Shown in pieces: positions 35,327 to 44,040 of a stretch of DNA of 64,000 bases. Within the stretch, counting starts at the first letter, position 1; every line of letters begins with the position of its first letter. A program made the position numbers and the translations under genes. Origin of the DNA: Actinomycetota bacterium (lineage in GTDB: Bacteria > Actinomycetota > Acidimicrobiia > Acidimicrobiales > Ilumatobacteraceae); contig WLIV01000002.1 in NCBI GenBank assembly GCA_009702045.1, positions 186,001 through 250,000 on the forward strand, in the 5' to 3' direction. The notes under the pieces were generated by a model, which saw only the letters and a list, made by a program, of their open reading frames with translations, was not told where the DNA came from and did not search any database.

Positions 35327-35908
35327 CTAGGCGAGGGCGGCAGCGAGCAGGGACTGCTCGGTCTCGCCGAGCGGGATACGCCCGACGGCAGCCAGCGCCT
35401 CGGGCGACATCTTCTTCGCAGTCTTGCGGATGACGTCGATCAGGTGATCGCGGTCGAGTTGTGTGGCGACGGCAGCGAGCTGCGTCTCGATGAACACCAG
35501 GCACGCGGCGTCCTCGACCAGTTGCCCGCCCGGCCCCCGGCGCAGCACCATCGCCTGTACCTGCTCGATCTCCTCGGCCGAATAGCCGACTGCAGCCAGC
35601 AACTCGCCGACGTCATGCGCATGACGCTGGCGTTGGTCGCGCTTCCATCTCAGGTAGCCGGCCTTTCCCGCGTCGTACGACGAACGCGGCAGCTCCCAAC
35701 GGCGCAGGTGGTGTGCCCGAGCAGCGAGCGACACCAACTCATCGGCATCGGGTAACAGCGCCACCACCCACTCGGCAGCCAACTCGCCGTGCACCAGCGC
35801 GAGCGGACGCTCGGACCCGCGCACCATCACCGCTGTCGGGTCGGCCGCGTTTGCCCCGTCGATGGTGGCGACCGCGACAGCGAAACGGGACTGGCTCAGA
35901 CTGCGCAC
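35327..35908 (-). CDS. DUF4202-family protein
   Basis: A 193-residue protein resembling the DUF4202 family, with SLAARAHHLRRWELPRSSY (about 60-78), a conserved His-His region, and AGYLRWKRDQ. The helical His-rich pattern recalls HD-type domains. Family members are often encoded next to sulfite or sulfate-assimilation genes, and here the gene overlaps the sulfite-reductase stop by 13 bases, so it is the next gene of that operon. Its exact role is unknown. Confidence 0.8.
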   Translation of the reverse strand: MRSLSQSRFAVAVATIDGANAADPTAVMVRGSERPLALVHGELAAEWVVALLPDADELVSLAARAHHLRRWELPRSSYDAGKAGYLRWKRDQRQRHAHDVGELLAAVGYSAEEIEQVQAMVLRRGPGGQLVEDAACLVFIETQLAAVATQLDRDHLIDVIRKTAKKMSPEALAAVGRIPLGETEQSLLAAALA

Positions 35909-37689
35909 TCCGACTCACCGACGGCAGCCACGAACGGGCCCTGCTCGCCGTAGTCGACGTAGAACTCCGGAGCATCCTCGGGCTTCGGGAACACATCCAG
36001 GTCCACCAGACCCTTGGCGATCTCAGCGGCGCCGCCGACACGGTCCATCCACGAACGGAAGGCCTCACCGGCGGTGCGCTCATCGTTGAACCGACGGATG
36101 ACCCGGACCGCAGCATGCGGGGCCGCTTTGGCCGGAAGGCGCAGCGCCTTCTCGCCGAAGTGAATTGTCTCCTGGCCGACGTAGCCGCCGAGCAGCATCT
36201 GGTACCCGGGAGCCGACTGCCCGTGCGCCCGACGTTCGGCGCCGAAGAAGCCGATGTCGGCGATGTGGTGCTGACCGCACGAGTTGGTGCAGCCGGAGAT
36301 GTTGATGCGGATGCCACCGACTTCCGCAAGACCCTCCTTCTCCAGTTCCTCGCCGATTGCCGCAGCCAGACCGCGCGACTGGGTGACAGCAATGTTGCAC
36401 GTGTCGGAACCCGGGCAGGCGACGACGTCGCGGGCCAACTCGGCGCCCGGACGGGCCATACCAATCGCTTCAAGACGCTCGAACAGCACCGGCAACTGAG
36501 CTTCAGTGAGGCCACGGTAGACGACGTTCTGGCGGTTGGAGAGACGCACATCGGCACCGAGTTCACGCTGGATGGACGCCAGCGCTCGGAACTGCGCTGC
36601 CGTGATGTCGCCGAGTGCGGCATAGGCCACGGCCGACACGGTGCCCTTCGCGCTCCCCCGGATCACTGACGTAGCCACCCACCGGCCATAGGGGTCGCGC
36701 GGGATGAGCGAGACCGGGACGGCACCCTGACCGACCTCCGTGACCTCGCCACTGGCAGCACGCCCAGCAGGCGCGTCGCCGACCTTCTGCACCAACGGCG
36801 GGATGCCGCCGGGCCAAGTGGAGGACGCCGGCAGCGTGTGCCGCAGCTTCAGCACCCGGCGACGCACCTCATCGATACCCAACGTGTCGACGACCCACTT
36901 GAGACGAGCGCGCAACTTGTTGTCCCGGTTGCCGGTCTGTTCGAACAGGCGCAGGACCGCCTCGATCGTGGGCAGCAGTTCTTCGCGGGTGGTGAACTCC
37001 TCCAGCGCGAGTGCCGGGTGCGGGTTGGCCCCCAGGCCGCCAGCGATGAACACGCGGAACCCGGCCTCAGTGCTGCCGTCGGGCAGCGTGCGGGTGACCG
37101 CAATCACCCCGGCGTCGTTGAACATCGCCTGACCGCAGTCGCTGCTGCAGCCGCTGAAGTTGATCTTGAACTTACGTGGCAGCCGCTGGCCCAGCGGGTT
37201 GCGCACGAAGTGCTCGTAGGCGGCCTCGGCCCACGGGGTGACATCGAGTTGCTCATGCGGGCACGCCCCCGCGAGATGGCAGGCCATCACGTTGCGCACC
37301 GTGTCGCCACAGGCCTCGCGGCTGGTGAGGCCAACGGCGGCGATACGGCGCATGACTTCGGACACACGCGTCAGCTCGACGAAGTGCACCTGCACGTTCT
37401 GGCGGGTGGTGATGTGGCCCCAACCGCGCGAGAACTCTTCGCTGATCTGCGCCATCACATCAAGTTGCTCGGGTGTGATCGTGCCCGCGGGCAACTTGAT
37501 ACGCACCATCTGGTTGGTGCCACCTTGGCGCTGGCCGTAGATGCCGTTGTTCAGACGCATCACACGGAATACGTCCTCGCTGATCTCCCCGGCGAGATAC
37601 CCGGCTACCGCTTGCTCGAACCGTTGGATGTCGCGCTGCTGCTCGGCATCGAGGTCGCGCGGTGCAGGAATAACAGGTGTGGCGCCCAT
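35896..37689 (-). CDS. Ferredoxin-dependent sulfite (nitrite) reductase
   Basis: Six-electron reductase with siroheme and a 4Fe-4S cluster that converts sulfite to sulfide (or nitrite to ammonia). The cluster ligands are Cys425, Cys431, Cys467 and Cys471 (CPGSDTC, CTNSC), the CX5C...CX3C pattern of the family. The first half keeps the matching GDTVRNVMAC and SGCSSDCGQ segments (about 128-188). 597 residues. Actinobacterial relatives such as NirA act as sulfite reductases; the DUF4202 neighbour favours sulfite. Confidence 0.88.
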   Translation of the reverse strand: MGATPVIPAPRDLDAEQQRDIQRFEQAVAGYLAGEISEDVFRVMRLNNGIYGQRQGGTNQMVRIKLPAGTITPEQLDVMAQISEEFSRGWGHITTRQNVQVHFVELTRVSEVMRRIAAVGLTSREACGDTVRNVMACHLAGACPHEQLDVTPWAEAAYEHFVRNPLGQRLPRKFKINFSGCSSDCGQAMFNDAGVIAVTRTLPDGSTEAGFRVFIAGGLGANPHPALALEEFTTREELLPTIEAVLRLFEQTGNRDNKLRARLKWVVDTLGIDEVRRRVLKLRHTLPASSTWPGGIPPLVQKVGDAPAGRAASGEVTEVGQGAVPVSLIPRDPYGRWVATSVIRGSAKGTVSAVAYAALGDITAAQFRALASIQRELGADVRLSNRQNVVYRGLTEAQLPVLFERLEAIGMARPGAELARDVVACPGSDTCNIAVTQSRGLAAAIGEELEKEGLAEVGGIRINISGCTNSCGQHHIADIGFFGAERRAHGQSAPGYQMLLGGYVGQETIHFGEKALRLPAKAAPHAAVRVIRRFNDERTAGEAFRSWMDRVGGAAEIAKGLVDLDVFPKPEDAPEFYVDYGEQGPFVAAVGESECAV

Positions 37690-37708
37690 GGGATGGCCTT
37701 TCGAAGTA

Positions 37709-37724
37709 TCGGGAGTAAACCCGA
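37709..37724. promoter_or_regulatory. Inverted repeat upstream of sulfite reductase
   Basis: TCGGG-AGTAAA-CCCGA, 5-bp arms around 6 bases, 20-35 bases upstream of the reductase start. May be an operator; TTACTC inside it on the coding strand could be the -10. Weak evidence. Confidence 0.3.
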
Positions 37725-37747
37725 CTTAACGGCTCAACAATACAGCA

Positions 37748-38005
37748 TCAGCGACCGGGCTCCTCGCCCACTTCGCGCAGCGCATCGCCCAGCGCGCCCC
37801 GCACCCGGCGGGCCATCTCAGGTGTCAGGTGGGCGACCAGGCCGGTACCGGCCCGGCCCACTTCCTCCACCGTGAGGACCACCCGCGGTTCGGCATCGTC
37901 ATAGTCATCGCTGATCGCGACTGCCCACGAGACCAGCGTCGCGTCCTCGGCACCTTCGGGCAGGTCCGCAGGCGTGAACGGATAGTCGTCGATTGAGCGC
38001 CGCAT
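37748..38005 (-). CDS. Small acidic hypothetical protein (85 aa)
   Basis: Unrecognised. Sequence MRRSIDDYPFTPADLPEGAED...VSWAVAISDDYDD is acidic, with a C-terminal amphipathic helix (LTPEMARRVRGALGDALREVG). Its ATG shares one base with the stop of the upstream membrane-protein gene (TGATG), so translation is coupled. It lies 58 bases before the sulfite-reductase gene on the same strand. Confidence 0.6.
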   Translation of the reverse strand: MRRSIDDYPFTPADLPEGAEDATLVSWAVAISDDYDDAEPRVVLTVEEVGRAGTGLVAHLTPEMARRVRGALGDALREVGEEPGR

Positions 38006-39102
38006 CACGCCCACCGACGTCGCGGGCGGCGTATGAAGTGTCGGGTGACGGCAGCGGCGAAGGACACCGTAGACACCAACATGACGCTGACGACAGCGAC
38101 CTTGCCTTGCGTGGACACCGACTGATGCACCAGCAGCAACACCATCGCCGCCATCGCACAGACCCACGCAACCGTGACGATGCGCGCGGTGACTTCCTCG
38201 AGTTCGGTGAGTTCGCGGTCGCGAGCGACCGTCGTCTTCTGCGCACCCTCGGAGCGCAGCAGCTTCTCCAGCCAACGAACCGGTGACGCCACGACGATCA
38301 GCGCCAGCGGCGCCCAGACCAGCATCGCTCCCGCGATCCAGCGTTCGGACGGCACGCTGACGCGGGCCTCGCCGTTCACTGCGGCGGATGTGGCGAACGA
38401 CGCGAGCGCGGTGACGATGATGACCATCAACGCCTTCACGTACCGCAGCACCACCACCTGGATCCGCTGCATGTGACGAACCATGACGTACTCGACCTTG
38501 ATCACCTCTTCGAGCAACGTGCGTCGACGGGCAGCAGCAAGCTCGAACAAGGCAGCGGCGCGGGCGACGTCGGATTCGAGCGTTTCATCGAGCAGTCCCG
38601 GGTAGGCCGCGATCTGCTGATCGATCCGGTGTCGACCGCGCTCGTTTCCTGGCACTAGCAGCCGCACGATCTCCGGGTCGGTGTGCCGCTGGGTGTACAC
38701 CGCGCCGCTGGCAGCGCCGAGTTCATCGCTGGGCAGACGCAGGCCGGTGAGCGTGAAGCGAGGAGAGAACACCTCACCGTCCGCGTGGATGACGTGATTG
38801 GCGTCGAAATAGAAGCGAGTGAGTTCGATGATCACCAGCCACAGCACGGCCAACGCCAGAAAGATCGATAACACGACCGCCACCAGCAGCAGCCCACGCG
38901 ACCAGGACACCGGGCCGGCGAGCAGTGCCCGGATCACCTGCAGCACGCTGTCGCGTTCGACGGCGGGCAGCAGCACGAGGATGCCCGCGCCCGACAACAG
39001 CGCCGTGGCGACGCGGTGCACGGTGGAGAGCCTCACGTCGCAACGTTGGAGGTACGAGCGCATGGCAGCGCGTTCGTCGAGGGTCGGCTCTGCGTCGGAC
39101 AT
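38005..39102 (-). CDS. Polytopic membrane protein with helical cytoplasmic part
   Basis: A 365-residue protein with about six transmembrane helices: two near 30-47 and 68-95, then after a soluble helical stretch (about 100-225) four more toward the C-terminus. The soluble part has an RHIDQQI...LFELAAARRRTLLEEV pattern typical of coiled helices. No family is recognised. The chosen start is MSDAEPTLDE; the longer frame overlaps the divergent acyl-CoA dehydrogenase region. Coupled to the 85-residue gene. Confidence 0.6.
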   Translation of the reverse strand: MSDAEPTLDERAAMRSYLQRCDVRLSTVHRVATALLSGAGILVLLPAVERDSVLQVIRALLAGPVSWSRGLLLVAVVLSIFLALAVLWLVIIELTRFYFDANHVIHADGEVFSPRFTLTGLRLPSDELGAASGAVYTQRHTDPEIVRLLVPGNERGRHRIDQQIAAYPGLLDETLESDVARAAALFELAAARRRTLLEEVIKVEYVMVRHMQRIQVVVLRYVKALMVIIVTALASFATSAAVNGEARVSVPSERWIAGAMLVWAPLALIVVASPVRWLEKLLRSEGAQKTTVARDRELTELEEVTARIVTVAWVCAMAAMVLLLVHQSVSTQGKVAVVSVMLVSTVSFAAAVTRHFIRRPRRRWA

Positions 39103-39164
39103 CGGGGCCACGCTACTTCCCGCCGATGTTGAACCCGAACTACCGCTGCCGCAAGACTGACGCG

Positions 39165-40370
39165 ATGAGCACTGCATCCGACACCCAACTCGCCCGCGTG
39201 GACGCCGCGATCGACGCACTCCTCCTCGCCCACCCAGTGAGCGGGTGCAGCAATCTCGAGTTCCGCGGCCACCGCTACGACGCCGGCCTCGCCTGGGTGC
39301 ATTTCGCCGAAGGGTTCGGCGGTATGGGCGCTCGCCCCGATCTGAATCGTCACGTGGAGAATCGGCTACGGGCCGCCGGAGGGCAGCCGCAAGATGCGGC
39401 GACGTTCTTCCTCGCGCTCGCCGGCCCCACCATCCACACTCACGGCACGGACGAACAGAAGCAACGCTGGCTGCGCCCGATGTTCACCGGCGAAGAGCGG
39501 TGGTGCCAACTGTTCAGCGAGCCCGGCGCTGGCAGCGACTTCGCTGGGCTCGGCACTCGGGCCGTGCGCGACGGCGATGAGTGGGTAGTGAACGGCCAGA
39601 AGGTGTGGAACACGCTCGCCCACCTGGGCGACTGGGGCATGCTCGTCACCCGCACCGACCCCGATCAGCCCAAGCACAAGGGGATGACCTACTTCGGGGT
39701 CGACATGCGCCTGCCCGGTGTGGAAGTGCGCCCGCTGCGACAGATCACCGGCGAAGCCGAGTTCAACGAGGTGTACCTCACCGACGCCCGTATTCCCGAT
39801 TCCTGCCGCGTGGGCGACGTCGGCGAAGGGTGGCGCGTATCGCTCACCACGCTGATGAACGAACGCACCGCCATCGGTGGTGGAGCTGCCAGTTCCGCCA
39901 AACACGGCCCGATCTGGGAATCCATCCGCTTGTGGAACGAGGCACCCGAGCACGAACGTACTGACGCCAAGCGCGACGAGTTGATGACGCTGTACTGCCT
40001 CAGCGAGGCGTTCCGGTACACCAACATGCGCGCCGCCGAGGCCGCGAAGGTGGGTAACCCTGGCCCCGAGGGTTCGATCGCCAAGCTCGCGATGTCCAAC
40101 TTCAACAAGGCGTGCACCGAGTTCGCGCTGGGTCTGTTGGGCGCACACGCGACGATCGGGTTCGACTACACGTTCCGCCGGCCCGAGGCACTGTCGGCCG
40201 ATGGTCTCGATCAGGGCATCCGCCACAGCTTCCTGCGCGCCCGCGCCAACAGCATCGAGGGCGGCACCAGCGAGATCCTGCGCAACATCCTCGGCGAACA
40301 GGTACTCGGCCTGCCGGGCGAGCCGCGCGTCGACAAGGACGCACCTTGGATCAGCGTGCCCCGCAACTAG
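39165..40370 (+). CDS. Acyl-CoA dehydrogenase (second)
   Basis: A 401-residue FAD enzyme. Visible are CQLFSEPGAGSDFAGLGTRA (FAD/substrate loop), VNGQKVWNT, the mid-domain LMNERTAIGGG and the C-terminal RANSIEGGTSEILRNILGEQVLGLP, which holds the glutamate base pattern. The start is an ATG that follows the divergent gene by 62 bases. It is only distantly similar to the acyl-CoA dehydrogenase at the start of the window. It stands 18 bases before glnS. Confidence 0.9.
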   Translation: MSTASDTQLARVDAAIDALLLAHPVSGCSNLEFRGHRYDAGLAWVHFAEGFGGMGARPDLNRHVENRLRAAGGQPQDAATFFLALAGPTIHTHGTDEQKQRWLRPMFTGEERWCQLFSEPGAGSDFAGLGTRAVRDGDEWVVNGQKVWNTLAHLGDWGMLVTRTDPDQPKHKGMTYFGVDMRLPGVEVRPLRQITGEAEFNEVYLTDARIPDSCRVGDVGEGWRVSLTTLMNERTAIGGGAASSAKHGPIWESIRLWNEAPEHERTDAKRDELMTLYCLSEAFRYTNMRAAEAAKVGNPGPEGSIAKLAMSNFNKACTEFALGLLGAHATIGFDYTFRRPEALSADGLDQGIRHSFLRARANSIEGGTSEILRNILGEQVLGLPGEPRVDKDAPWISVPRN

Positions 40371-40388
40371 CCTGCTGCGAGAGACACC

Positions 40389-42074
40389 ATGAGCGACGCC
40401 CCGAACTCCCCCGACACCCCAGCCGCCGCGAACTTCGTACGTGACCTGGTGCGCGCCGACAACGAGCAGGGAACGTTCGGCGGTCGTGTGCAGACCCGGT
40501 TCCCACCCGAACCCAACGGATACCTGCACATTGGGCACGCCAAAGCCATCTGCGTCGACTTCGGCATCGCTGAAGAGTTCGGCGGTGTGTGCAAGCTGCG
40601 CTTCGACGACACCAACCCGGTCACCGAGGACACCGAGTACGTCGACGCGATCGTCGACGATGTGCGCTGGCTCGGCTTCGAAGCGGCCGAAGTGGTGTAC
40701 GCCAGCGACTACTTCGAGACCCTCTATACATGGGCCGAGCATCTGGTCACTACCGGTTTCGCCTACGTCGACGATCAGGACGGCGACACCATCTCCGCGC
40801 AGCGCGGCGGCTACGGCAAGCCGGGTATCGAGAGCCCACACCGCGACCGCCCGATCGCGGAGAACCTCGATCTGTTCCGCCGCATGCGTTCCGGTGAGTT
40901 CGCCGACGGTTCGCATGTGCTGCGCGCCAAGGCCGATATGCAGCACGACAACATGCAGCTGCGCGACCCGATCATGTATCGCATTCGCCACGAGCATCAC
41001 CACCGTACGGGCGACCAGTGGGTGCTGTACCCCACGTACGACTGGGCGCACGGTCAGAGCGACGCCATCGAGGGCGTCACGCATTCCATCTGCACACTGG
41101 AGTTCGACAGCCACCGGGCGCTGTACGACTGGTACCTCGAACACTCACCGCTACCGGGTGATCAGCCACGACAGACCGAGTTCGCCCGTCTCGAGTTGTC
41201 GTACACCGTGACGTCGAAACGCAAGCTGCTGCAACTGATCAACGATGGCGTCGTCGACGGGTGGGACGACCCGCGCCTTCCCACGCTGCGCGCCCTGCGC
41301 CGCCGCGGCTACCCCGCCACCGCCATCCGCGCATTCTGCGATTTCATCGGTGTGGCCAAGACCAACAGTCGCCACCAGATCGAGATGCTGGAGTGGTTCG
41401 TGCGCAACGAACTCAACCGCACTGCGCTGCGCCGCATGGCCGTGCTGCGACCGGTGAAGTTGGTCATCACCAACTGGCCCGCAGGGCACAGCGAATCGAT
41501 CACGCTGCAGAACAACCCGGAGAACGCCGACGACGGCAGCCGCGAGGTCGAGTTCACCGGTGAGGTCTGGATCGAGAGCGACGACTTCAAGGCCGAGGCA
41601 CCGCCGAAGTACTTCCGTCTCACCCCCGGTGCCGAGGTACGTCTGCGCGGCGCGTATTACCTGAAGTGCACGGGGTACAACACCGACGCCGATGGCAACG
41701 TGACGGAAGTGCTGGCCACGTACGACCCCGAGACACGCGGCGGGAATGCACCTGACGGACGCAAGGTGAAGGCCACGATCCACTGGGTGTCCACCGCCCA
41801 CGCGGTCGATGTCACCGCTGCGCTGTACGAACGGCTCTTCGCCGCCGAGGTACCGGGCGAACGCACCGGCGACCCGTTCGATGATCTGCACCCGAACTCA
41901 CGCGAGATCGTGCACGGTAAGGCCGAGGCTGCGCTGGCCGCGGCGGCGCCCGGTCAGGTCGTGCAGTTCGAGCGTCTGGGCTACTTCGCCCACGACCACG
42001 ATCAGCCCGCCTTGTTCCACCGCACGGTGGGCCTCAAGGACGAGTGGGCCAACGTGCAGAAGCGCGGCAAGTAG
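40389..42074 (+). CDS. glnS: Glutaminyl-tRNA synthetase
   Basis: Charges tRNA-Gln directly. The 561-residue class Ic enzyme has HIGH (47-50), a KMSKS-like TSKRKL (275-280) and the GlnRS-specific RFPPEPNGYLHIGHAKA and MQLRDPIMYRI segments, as in E. coli GlnRS; the C-terminal beta-barrel anticodon domain is complete. Most actinobacteria make Gln-tRNA by GatCAB amidation instead, so its presence is unusual. It ends next to the convergent YkgJ gene with no gap. Confidence 0.93.
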   Translation: MSDAPNSPDTPAAANFVRDLVRADNEQGTFGGRVQTRFPPEPNGYLHIGHAKAICVDFGIAEEFGGVCKLRFDDTNPVTEDTEYVDAIVDDVRWLGFEAAEVVYASDYFETLYTWAEHLVTTGFAYVDDQDGDTISAQRGGYGKPGIESPHRDRPIAENLDLFRRMRSGEFADGSHVLRAKADMQHDNMQLRDPIMYRIRHEHHHRTGDQWVLYPTYDWAHGQSDAIEGVTHSICTLEFDSHRALYDWYLEHSPLPGDQPRQTEFARLELSYTVTSKRKLLQLINDGVVDGWDDPRLPTLRALRRRGYPATAIRAFCDFIGVAKTNSRHQIEMLEWFVRNELNRTALRRMAVLRPVKLVITNWPAGHSESITLQNNPENADDGSREVEFTGEVWIESDDFKAEAPPKYFRLTPGAEVRLRGAYYLKCTGYNTDADGNVTEVLATYDPETRGGNAPDGRKVKATIHWVSTAHAVDVTAALYERLFAAEVPGERTGDPFDDLHPNSREIVHGKAEAALAAAAPGQVVQFERLGYFAHDHDQPALFHRTVGLKDEWANVQKRGK

Positions 42075-42662
42075 CTACGGCTCCTGCGGCGATTGGCCGG
42101 GGCCGGGCCCGAACGACTCCACCAGCAACTCGTACAACGCGTCCGCGTCGGCCAGCAGTTGGGCATGTTGTTCGCGTCGCGCATCCCCGTCCGGCCGGTT
42201 CGCCAGGTCGGCCTGCACCTCGGCGAGCAACAGCGGGAACGATCGACGGTCCATCCGGTTCACCGCGCGTGGCCCAGCGGCAAGACCAGCGAGGCGGGCG
42301 AGATCCTGCAGACCGGTCGGAGCGGCCAGCAGTGCCTCCAAGCGAGGTCGCACGTCGCGACTCAGTGTCACCGCACGCTCGATGACCGCTCGCGCTCGTT
42401 CGAGGGTGATGTCGTCTCGGCGGTACCCCTTGAGCACGTTGCATTCGTATTCTCGACAGGCTGCCGGCCGTTGCTCATACACCGAACAACTGCTGCCGGT
42501 GAGTGCAGCACACGGTTGCTGCATGCGCACGCTGTCGCCGCGCTGGACGAACACCACGTTCACCGCCGACAGGGCGACGACATCGTCACCGGCGAACAGA
42601 TCGACGGATGCGAACATCGTTCCGTCGCAACACAGAGCGCACTCCAGGCAGATGTTGCTCAC
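42075..42662 (-). CDS. YkgJ-family cysteine-cluster protein
   Basis: A 195-residue protein with N-terminal Cys5, Cys8, Cys11 and Cys12 (CLECALCC) and Cys51, Cys59, Cys69 and Cys74 (CAALTGSSC...CREYEC), the eight-cysteine pattern of the YkgJ/UPF0153 family that binds Fe-S or zinc. One branch of the family includes the flagellin lysine N-methylase FliB. The GTG start was chosen to sit 10 bases after the stop of the ubiquitin-like gene, and it is the last gene of that operon. Its function here is unknown. Confidence 0.85.
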   Translation of the reverse strand: MSNICLECALCCDGTMFASVDLFAGDDVVALSAVNVVFVQRGDSVRMQQPCAALTGSSCSVYEQRPAACREYECNVLKGYRRDDITLERARAVIERAVTLSRDVRPRLEALLAAPTGLQDLARLAGLAAGPRAVNRMDRRSFPLLLAEVQADLANRPDGDARREQHAQLLADADALYELLVESFGPGPGQSPQEP

Positions 42663-42672
42663 GCGCTGGGGG

Positions 42673-43266
42673 TCACACCCGTTCGAAGCTGACGAGATCG
42701 AGGAACACGGCCTCGGACTCGCCGGTCGCGAACACGATCGATGCCGACGCCGAACCCGCTGGTGCGGTGCAGCCAAGAGCGAACGGTTCCATCTGCTCAG
42801 AGGTGACCGAACCCGACACGACACTGAGTGCTGCGCCATTCGCATCGAGAAACTGCACCGAGAACGACACGACGCCGTCGCTGTAGAAACCGATCGTGTA
42901 CTCCCCGGCAGTCACACCGGTAACCGTCTGACCGATCGATGAGCCAGACGCGAGGTGCGCAAGATGCTCGGCACCCAACGGTGGCGCCGACGAGAACGCG
43001 AAGTTGTACGTGACCACGCCAGAGCCCAGACGAAGTTGGAGCGTGGAATCCGTCAGAATGTTGTACTCGGCCAGCGTGTGACCGTCCTGCAACTGCGTGC
43101 CCTCGAAGATCAGCTGTTGCAAGTCGGGCGGGAGACCCACATCATTTTGAACCAGATCTTTGACGTGCTCGATCGAAGTGGTCGACTTGACCTTGAGCCA
43201 GAACCCTTTCGTCTCTGGAAGCACACCGCTCGGTTCAATGAAAATCGTCACACCGATATTTGTCAT
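42673..43266 (-). CDS. Ubiquitin-like domain protein 1 (diverged)
   Basis: A 197-residue protein. Residues 1-82 form a ubiquitin-like domain: strand [24 protein letters not shown] helix, [19 protein letters not shown] (44-62) and [17 protein letters not shown] (64-80) align with the ubiquitin helix, beta-3 and C-terminal strands; a short insertion replaces the beta1-beta2 turn. Residues 83-197 are a beta-rich domain ([29 protein letters not shown]) shared with the second copy. No Gly-Gly tail and no signal peptide. Its ATG overlaps the stop of the Tat-signal ORF (ATGA). Its N-terminal coding part (43141-43260) is 57 of 120 G+C, far below neighbours. Function unknown. Confidence 0.85.
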   Translation of the reverse strand: MTNIGVTIFIEPSGVLPETKGFWLKVKSTTSIEHVKDLVQNDVGLPPDLQQLIFEGTQLQDGHTLAEYNILTDSTLQLRLGSGVVTYNFAFSSAPPLGAEHLAHLASGSSIGQTVTGVTAGEYTIGFYSDGVVSFSVQFLDANGAALSVVSGSVTSEQMEPFALGCTAPAGSASASIVFATGESEAVFLDLVSFERV

Positions 43267-43577
43267 AGCGTCGGCGGGATCCCTTCTGTGCCGGTGGCGA
43301 GTGGAGTACCGGGCGTCCACGAGGTGAACGTCGCACCCATCGCGTCGAGTTCGAATCCAGGGTTCAGGACCAGGTTGCCAGTGAGGGCAACGTCCTCGGG
43401 AAGCGCTTGCGGCAGCAACGGTGGCCTCGACGCCTGGGCGCCCGACCGCAAGGTCCAGACGGCGGCCGTACCAGCGAGCACCGATGCGCCGAACAGACCG
43501 GCGATGAAGCCGCGCCTCGTGGACACAGGAGTAGCTCGACCTACGACTTCGAGTTCGGGATGGTGAAAATCCAACAC
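43263..43577 (-). CDS. Short Tat-signal protein ending in NPGFE strand
   Basis: A 104-residue ORF. A twin-arginine motif STRRGFIAG (Arg21-Arg22) precedes a hydrophobic stretch (25-41) and a GAQAS cleavage-like site (46-50), so it should be exported folded by the Tat pathway or stay as an anchor. The mature part includes [14 protein letters not shown] (68-81), the first-strand pattern of carbohydrate-binding jelly-roll domains, then stops at residue 104. The rest of such a domain is missing here but resembles the C-terminal half of the adjacent ubiquitin-like protein. The GTG start follows a TAGGAT box (43585-43590) and an AGGA ribosome site. Confidence 0.65.
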   Translation of the reverse strand: MLDFHHPELEVVGRATPVSTRRGFIAGLFGASVLAGTAAVWTLRSGAQASRPPLLPQALPEDVALTGNLVLNPGFELDAMGATFTSWTPGTPLATGTEGIPPTL

Positions 43578-43595
43578 GTCCTAGATCCTACATAA

Positions 43596-43614
43596 CTGTC
43601 AGGCACCGTGACAG
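43596..43614. promoter_or_regulatory. Small inverted repeat between ubiquitin-like copy 2 and Tat ORF
   Basis: CTGTCA-GGCACCG-TGACAG lies in the 41-bp gap after the stop of the second ubiquitin-like copy and upstream of the Tat ORF. It could be an operator for an internal promoter of the Tat ORF/ubiquitin-like pair, or a weak hairpin. No U-tract follows. Confidence 0.35.
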
Positions 43615-43618
43615 CGGT

Positions 43619-43966
43619 TCACACGCGCTCGAAGCTGACCAGATCGAGGAACACGGCCTCGGACTCGCCGGTGGCGAACACGATCGATGCCGACGCCGAA
43701 CCGGCTGGTGCAGTGCAGCGCAGTGCGAACGGTTCCATCTGCTCGGACGTGACCGAACCCGACACGACGCTGAGCGCTGTGCCATTCGCATCGAGGAACT
43801 CGACCGAGAACGACACGATGCCGTCGCTGTAGAACCCGATCGTGTACTCCCCGGCAGCGACGCCGGTGACCGTCTGACCGATCGACGAGCCGGACGCGAG
43901 GTGCGCGAGATGCTCGGCCCCCAACGGCGGCGCCGACGAATACACGAAGTTGTACGTCACCACACC
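43619..43966 (-). repeat. Direct repeat of the shared C-terminal domain (second copy 42673-43020)
   Basis: The 348-bp segments 43619-43966 and 42673-43020 are near-identical copies. They encode 115 residues with 7 amino-acid differences (108/115 identical). This shows a recent tandem duplication of the ubiquitin-like gene, including its ribosome-site leader. Confidence 0.85.
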
Positions 43967-44018
43967 AGTGCTGACCACCAGGTGCAGGGTGGCTTCCTTC
44001 TGAATGTCGTAATCGGCC

Positions 44019-44040
44019 AGCACGCGGCCAGCACGCGGCC
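44019..44040. repeat. 11-bp tandem duplication causing the frameshift
   Basis: AGCACGCGGCC occurs twice back to back (44019-44029 and 44030-44040) inside ubiquitin-like copy 2. One copy gives the continuous ubiquitin reading frame; two copies do not. Slipped-strand reversion would restore it. Confidence 0.85.

Noticed and set aside
44019-44040. Programmed ribosomal frameshift site
   Set aside because: No slippery heptamer or stimulatory hairpin is seen; the tandem 11-bp duplication explains the shift.
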